DNA from: Paraburkholderia dioscoreae
Lineage (GTDB): Bacteria; Pseudomonadota; Gammaproteobacteria; Burkholderiales; Burkholderiaceae
Length of the DNA stretch: 64,000 nt
Assembly (NCBI RefSeq): GCF_902459535.1
Contig: NZ_LR699553.1
Span: forward strand, 3,658,001 to 3,722,000
Direction of reading: 5' to 3'
Part shown: positions 60,997-64,000 of the stretch, piece after piece
How the letters are laid out: each line of letters opens with the position of its first letter
How positions within the stretch are numbered: position 1 is the stretch's first letter
Notes under the pieces: generated by a model
Databases searched by the model: none
Seen by the model: the letters and a program-made list of their open reading frames with translations, nothing else
What the model was told of the DNA's origin: nothing
Position numbers and translations under genes: made by a program

Positions 60997-61421
60997 GCTT
61001 GCCTCTCGATAGAATAGTTGAATCAGTTGGTATCCTTGCCCCTATGACGAGGGAAGGATACGAAGATTCCAACGCCGTTCCCTGCTATTTTGTAATACAA
61101 CTGTATATTTTTATTTTGCAGTCCCGATAAATATAGCTGGACCATCCGGGATTCTCCCGGGATGACGCAAGCCATTTCGGCAGCGCCTTCACTCTTCGAA
61201 CCGGTAGACGAATCGAGCGAACCGTTGGCGTTCGCATTCACGGTGACCCGCGCAACGCCCGTCTTCATAGCTGGGGGCGTCGCGTAACAACAAGGCGTGG
61301 ACAACCGGCATGGCGATGAACGGACACGCTGAAGACATGTGTTGCCACAGCCGCCATACCATGCGCCGCAATTTTTCAACGGGAGGAATACGCCACTTCG
61401 GCTGAAAGCCTGCGCTTGAGA
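60997..61421. other. AT-rich intergenic stretch around a doubtful small ORF
   Basis: This stretch is richer in A/T than the rest of the window (for example near 61090-61140). It holds the small ORF at 61023-61268; otherwise nothing is recognised. No HrpB-type box (TTCG-N16-TTCG) in the right register was found upstream of the large gene. Confidence 0.45.
61023..61268 (-). CDS. Small hypothetical protein upstream of the effector-like gene
   Basis: An 81-residue frame (from the ATG at 61268; open to 61379 upstream). Its sequence ARVTVNANANGS, GAAEMACVIPGESRMVQLYLSGL and LYYKIAGNGVGIFVSF looks protein-like, with alternating beta pattern. It ends 26 bases before the large gene on the same strand, so it could be co-transcribed and encode a chaperone, partner subunit or unrelated remnant. 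No ribosome binding site or signal peptide is evident. Existence is uncertain. Confidence 0.35.
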   Translation of the reverse strand: MKTGVARVTVNANANGSLDSSTGSKSEGAAEMACVIPGESRMVQLYLSGLQNKNIQLYYKIAGNGVGIFVSFPRHRGKDTN

Positions 61422-62402
61422 CTACGTTGGCGGATAAGCTGCGGCGACGCTGTGCGACAGGCCCGGCGCGGACACGAGAGCGGGCGCGTCGTCGACACCC
61501 ACGCCGCGCGCCGCCGCTTGTTCGGAGGCTTCACGGCTCGCGTCGTTCAGTTGCTGAAAGCGGCGGAATCTGGAAGGCGCCATGCCCTTGACCGCGAGAA
61601 ACTGCCGGTTGAAGTTCGACAGGTTGTTAAAACCCGCCTTGAAGCAGACATCAGTCACGCTCAAGGCCTCGTCGGCGAGCAATTGGCACGCGAGATTGAT
61701 ACGCATGCGGTTCACGTATTGCACGAACGGCAGCCCGGTATGGCGGCGGAAATAACGCGAGAATGCACTGACGCTCTGGCCCGCGAGTTGCGCGAGGTCC
61801 GACTCGCGCAATTCGTTCGCGAGGTTTTTGCCGATATACGACAGCACGTGATTAATGCGGGTCGAAGCGAAACCTGATGGGTCGGTCCGATAAGCGGGAC
61901 TCGCCAGCGTCTCGCGATCCGCGGCGTTCGTCAGAATCTCCAGCATCGACATGAACAGAACCAGCCGACGCAACCCGCGCGCCGCCAGCAATTCAAGAAA
62001 CAACGGCCGGATCGCCGCGCTCGTCTGCGCACCGAACGACACACCGCGCCGTGAATCGACGAGCAACGCCTCAACCTGACGCCATTCCGGAAAACTCTCG
62101 ACGCAGTTCGACACGAACTCCTGCCCAAACTGCACCACCAGATTGCGCTGCGCGACGCTCTGGCCTTGCGGCATTTCGCTCACCCAGTTGTGCGGCAGGT
62201 TCGGCCCGATCAGCACCAGATTGCCTGGCGCGAAGTTGCTGATGTGATCGCCGACGAACATCTTGCCAGTCGTCGCCACGATCAGATGAATCTCGTATTC
62301 GGGATGAAAGTGCCAACGCACGGTGCGATACGGATAGCCGTGCGACCACACTTTGAACGATTCGTCGCGGCGTACGGCCACGAGTTCGAGATCTGGTTGC
62401 AC
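61422..62402 (-). CDS. AraC-family transcriptional regulator
   Basis: A 326-residue regulator with an N-terminal cupin-like sensing domain (RTVRWHFHPEYEIHLIVA, GDHISNFAPGNLVLIGPNLPHNW) and a C-terminal double HTH (ESDLAQLAGQSVSAFSRYFRRHTGLPFVQYVNRMRINLAC in consecutive blocks, VTDVCFKAGFNNLSNFNRQF). The C-terminal 35 residues are an extra tail. It is divergent from the polyol dehydrogenase gene, so it is probably the regulator of a sugar alcohol operon that continues past the right edge. Confidence 0.92.
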   Translation of the reverse strand: MQPDLELVAVRRDESFKVWSHGYPYRTVRWHFHPEYEIHLIVATTGKMFVGDHISNFAPGNLVLIGPNLPHNWVSEMPQGQSVAQRNLVVQFGQEFVSNCVESFPEWRQVEALLVDSRRGVSFGAQTSAAIRPLFLELLAARGLRRLVLFMSMLEILTNAADRETLASPAYRTDPSGFASTRINHVLSYIGKNLANELRESDLAQLAGQSVSAFSRYFRRHTGLPFVQYVNRMRINLACQLLADEALSVTDVCFKAGFNNLSNFNRQFLAVKGMAPSRFRRFQQLNDASREASEQAAARGVGVDDAPALVSAPGLSHSVAAAYPPT

Positions 62403-62861
62403 TGTCTGCCTCCATGAAGCGGCCTGCCAAAGGCGCCGCCGGTCTTTCTCTTGTATAGCGAAACGTAACCCTCAAACGCACGCTTCACCACTGGAAATGA
62501 GACCGCGGATCGATACTTTTTTGCATTCGGGTTAGTCCTGACGCATCGCATGTCAAATTTGATGCAATGCAATACGCGCGACAATGGCCCGCCATCACGC
62601 AAAGGCGCTGCGCGACACGCGCGGAAAAGCCACGCCGCGCCGCGCTGCGCCACAAAAAAGCCTGCTGTGCCGCCTTGACTTTCGTTTCATCGGGTACGAT
62701 CATTCGCTCACATGCAGAGCAAATGCTCCATTTCAGGAAAACGCTGGGCCACCGCGGGTTTTCTTGCTTCCCAAGGGGGCTGAAGGGAAGCGCCGGGGCG
62801 GACACTCACGAGAAAAACGCACGCGTCGAGTCGTGCGAGCAAAGACATTCAGGAGACGCAC
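62403..62861. other. AraC-polyol dehydrogenase divergent intergenic region
   Basis: No gene. A palindrome TCAAATTTGA at 62553-62562 lies within a patch rich in GCAT/ATGC (62521-62570) and is a candidate operator. TTGACT at about 62674 may be part of a promoter for the dehydrogenase. Confidence 0.4.
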
Positions 62862-64000
62862 ATGAACAGCGGGCAAGGCAGCGGCGCGGCCGCACACGTG
62901 ATCCTGCACATCGGCGCGGGATCGTTTCATCGCGCCCATCAAGCGTGGTATCTGCATCGGTTGAACGAGGCCAAAGTGCCCGGCGAACCGCATTGGTCGC
63001 TGACGGTCGGCAATATCCGCAGCGATATGAATGCGGTGCTCGAAGCGCTCGCCGCGCAAAACGGCGTGTACACGCTCGAGACCGTCACGCCCCAAGGTGA
63101 GCGCGCGTACGAAACGATTCGCTCGATCGAGCGCGTCGTGCCGTGGACCGAAAGTCTCGACGCGCTGATCGAAGCGGGCGCGGATCCGGCCTGCAGGATC
63201 ATCGCGTTCACCGTTACCGAAGGCGGCTATTACCTCGACGAAGAGGACGAGCTCGACATCGCCAACGCCGATCTCGCCGCCGACCTCGACGGCGGTCACA
63301 CCACCATTTACGGCGCGCTGGCAGCGATTCTCGACGCGCGCATGAAGCGCGGCGCGGGCCCGGTCACGCTGCAAACTTGCGACAACCTGCGCAGCAACGG
63401 CGAGCGCTTCCATGCGGGCATGAGCGAATTTCTCGAACGGCGCGGCGCGGACGAACTGGCGCAATGGTTCGACGACAACACGGCCTGTCCCAGCTCGATG
63501 GTCGACCGCATCACGCCGCGTCCCACGCCGGACGTGCGTGAACGCGTCAAGGCCGCCACCGGCGTCGACGACGCCTGCCCGGTGATGGGCGAAGCGTTCA
63601 TCCAATGGGTGATCGAAGACCGGTTCATCGCGGGCCGTCCGGCCTGGGAAAAGGTCGGCGCGGAACTGGTCGACTCGGTGATGCCGTACGAGGAAGCGAA
63701 GATCCGCATTCTCAACGCGCCGCACAGTTGCATCGCGTGGGCGGGCACGCTGGTCGGGCTGAACTACATTCACGAAGGCACGCTCGATGCGGACATCCGC
63801 AGATTCGCCTTCGACTACGTCACGGAAGACGTGATTCCGTGTCTCACACCGAGTCCGCTCGATCTCGAACGCTATCGCGACGTGGTGCTCGAACGTTTCA
63901 GCAATCCATATATCCAGGACACGAATCAGCGCGTCGCGGCGGACGGTTTTTCGAAGCTGCCAGGCTTTATCGCGCCGACGTTGGCAGAGTGCTTCGAGCG
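62862..64000 (+). CDS. Mannitol/arabinitol-type polyol dehydrogenase (partial, 3' end outside window)
   Basis: The first 379 residues of a long-chain mannitol dehydrogenase family protein. The Rossmann-like start is VILHIGAGSFHRAHQAWYL, followed by VTEGGYYLD, QTCDNLRSNGERF, CPSSMVDRITP and the substrate-side KIRILNAPHSCIAW. Members oxidise mannitol, D-arabinitol or hexuronates with NAD(P). AGGAGACGCAC precedes the ATG. The divergent AraC regulator suggests control by a polyol. D-arabinitol 4-dehydrogenase is one likely identity, but the substrate cannot be decided here. Confidence 0.92.
   Translation, partial: MNSGQGSGAAAHVILHIGAGSFHRAHQAWYLHRLNEAKVPGEPHWSLTVGNIRSDMNAVLEALAAQNGVYTLETVTPQGERAYETIRSIERVVPWTESLDALIEAGADPACRIIAFTVTEGGYYLDEEDELDIANADLAADLDGGHTTIYGALAAILDARMKRGAGPVTLQTCDNLRSNGERFHAGMSEFLERRGADELAQWFDDNTACPSSMVDRITPRPTPDVRERVKAATGVDDACPVMGEAFIQWVIEDRFIAGRPAWEKVGAELVDSVMPYEEAKIRILNAPHSCIAWAGTLVGLNYIHEGTLDADIRRFAFDYVTEDVIPCLTPSPLDLERYRDVVLERFSNPYIQDTNQRVAADGFSKLPGFIAPTLAECFE

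Noticed and set aside
61190..61240. HrpB-type box upstream of the effector-like gene
   Set aside because: The TTCG copies are 17 bases apart rather than 16, and the pair is over 190 bases from the start codon.

Overview
The window is a high-GC, densely coded chromosomal segment from a betaproteobacterium. It is most likely Burkholderia sensu lato, probably Paraburkholderia. The evidence is gene content and order: lpxK-Trm112-kdsB-adk, murJ-sirB1-rpsT-DUF3579-argF-argG, xerD-ogt-queG/tsaE-amiC, and kynB-kynU-kynA with a divergent Lrp-type regulator. No rRNA, tRNA, insertion sequence, prophage or CRISPR array was recognised. Most of the window is core genome; the accessory-looking parts are 1.1-1.9 kb, 5.2 kb, 12.5 kb and 58.2-61.4 kb.

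Layout. 1-7 kb: end of a peptide-type ABC ATPase, a Rap1a/Tai-like periplasmic protein, an aldo/keto reductase, a GntR/UTRA regulator, and a divergent pair made of a CaiB-type CoA-transferase and an HTH-citrate synthase fusion, separated by three overlapping palindromes. 6.5-18 kb: DUF2917 gene divergent from a MocR regulator, a DHA2 efflux pump, a degenerate EAL protein, an ECF41-like sigma factor divergent from a second-type ClpP, a NYN-LOTUS RNA-binding protein, and two envelope lipoproteins. 18-23 kb: oxidative stress genes (katG, sodB) with two DUF190 genes. 23-28 kb: xseA and the lipid A/KDO/adenylate kinase cluster. 28-38.4 kb: SDR dehydrogenase, murJ, rpsT, arginine biosynthesis, murB, yajQ, plsY. 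38.4-54.5 kb: ybaK, acyl-CoA ligase, xerD, DNA and tRNA repair/modification genes, cell-wall amidase, eamA, pirin, cnoX, tcdA, pdxH, cfa, DUF72, msrA, flavin reductase. 54.5-58 kb: the tryptophan-to-anthranilate kynurenine operon and its regulator. 58.2-61.4 kb: a 930-residue protein with a cholera/heat-labile-toxin-like ADP-ribosyltransferase region. 61.4-64 kb: AraC regulator divergent from a polyol dehydrogenase cut by the right edge.

The three observations I rate highest are these. (1) Two face-to-back TGTCACA-N16-CGTC promoters lie between the ECF41-like sigma gene and a stand-alone clpP, implying that this sigma factor drives itself and a protease subunit. (2) The 930-residue probable secreted effector combines an LT/CT-A-like domain, with several catalytic positions replaced, and a region that resembles YopT-type (C58) cysteine proteases. 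(3) A helix-turn-helix/citrate synthase fusion, with an intact citrate synthase active site, faces a CoA-transferase across an operator-like palindrome array, suggesting a metabolic enzyme acting as its own regulator. All functional statements are from reading motifs by eye; no database search was run.
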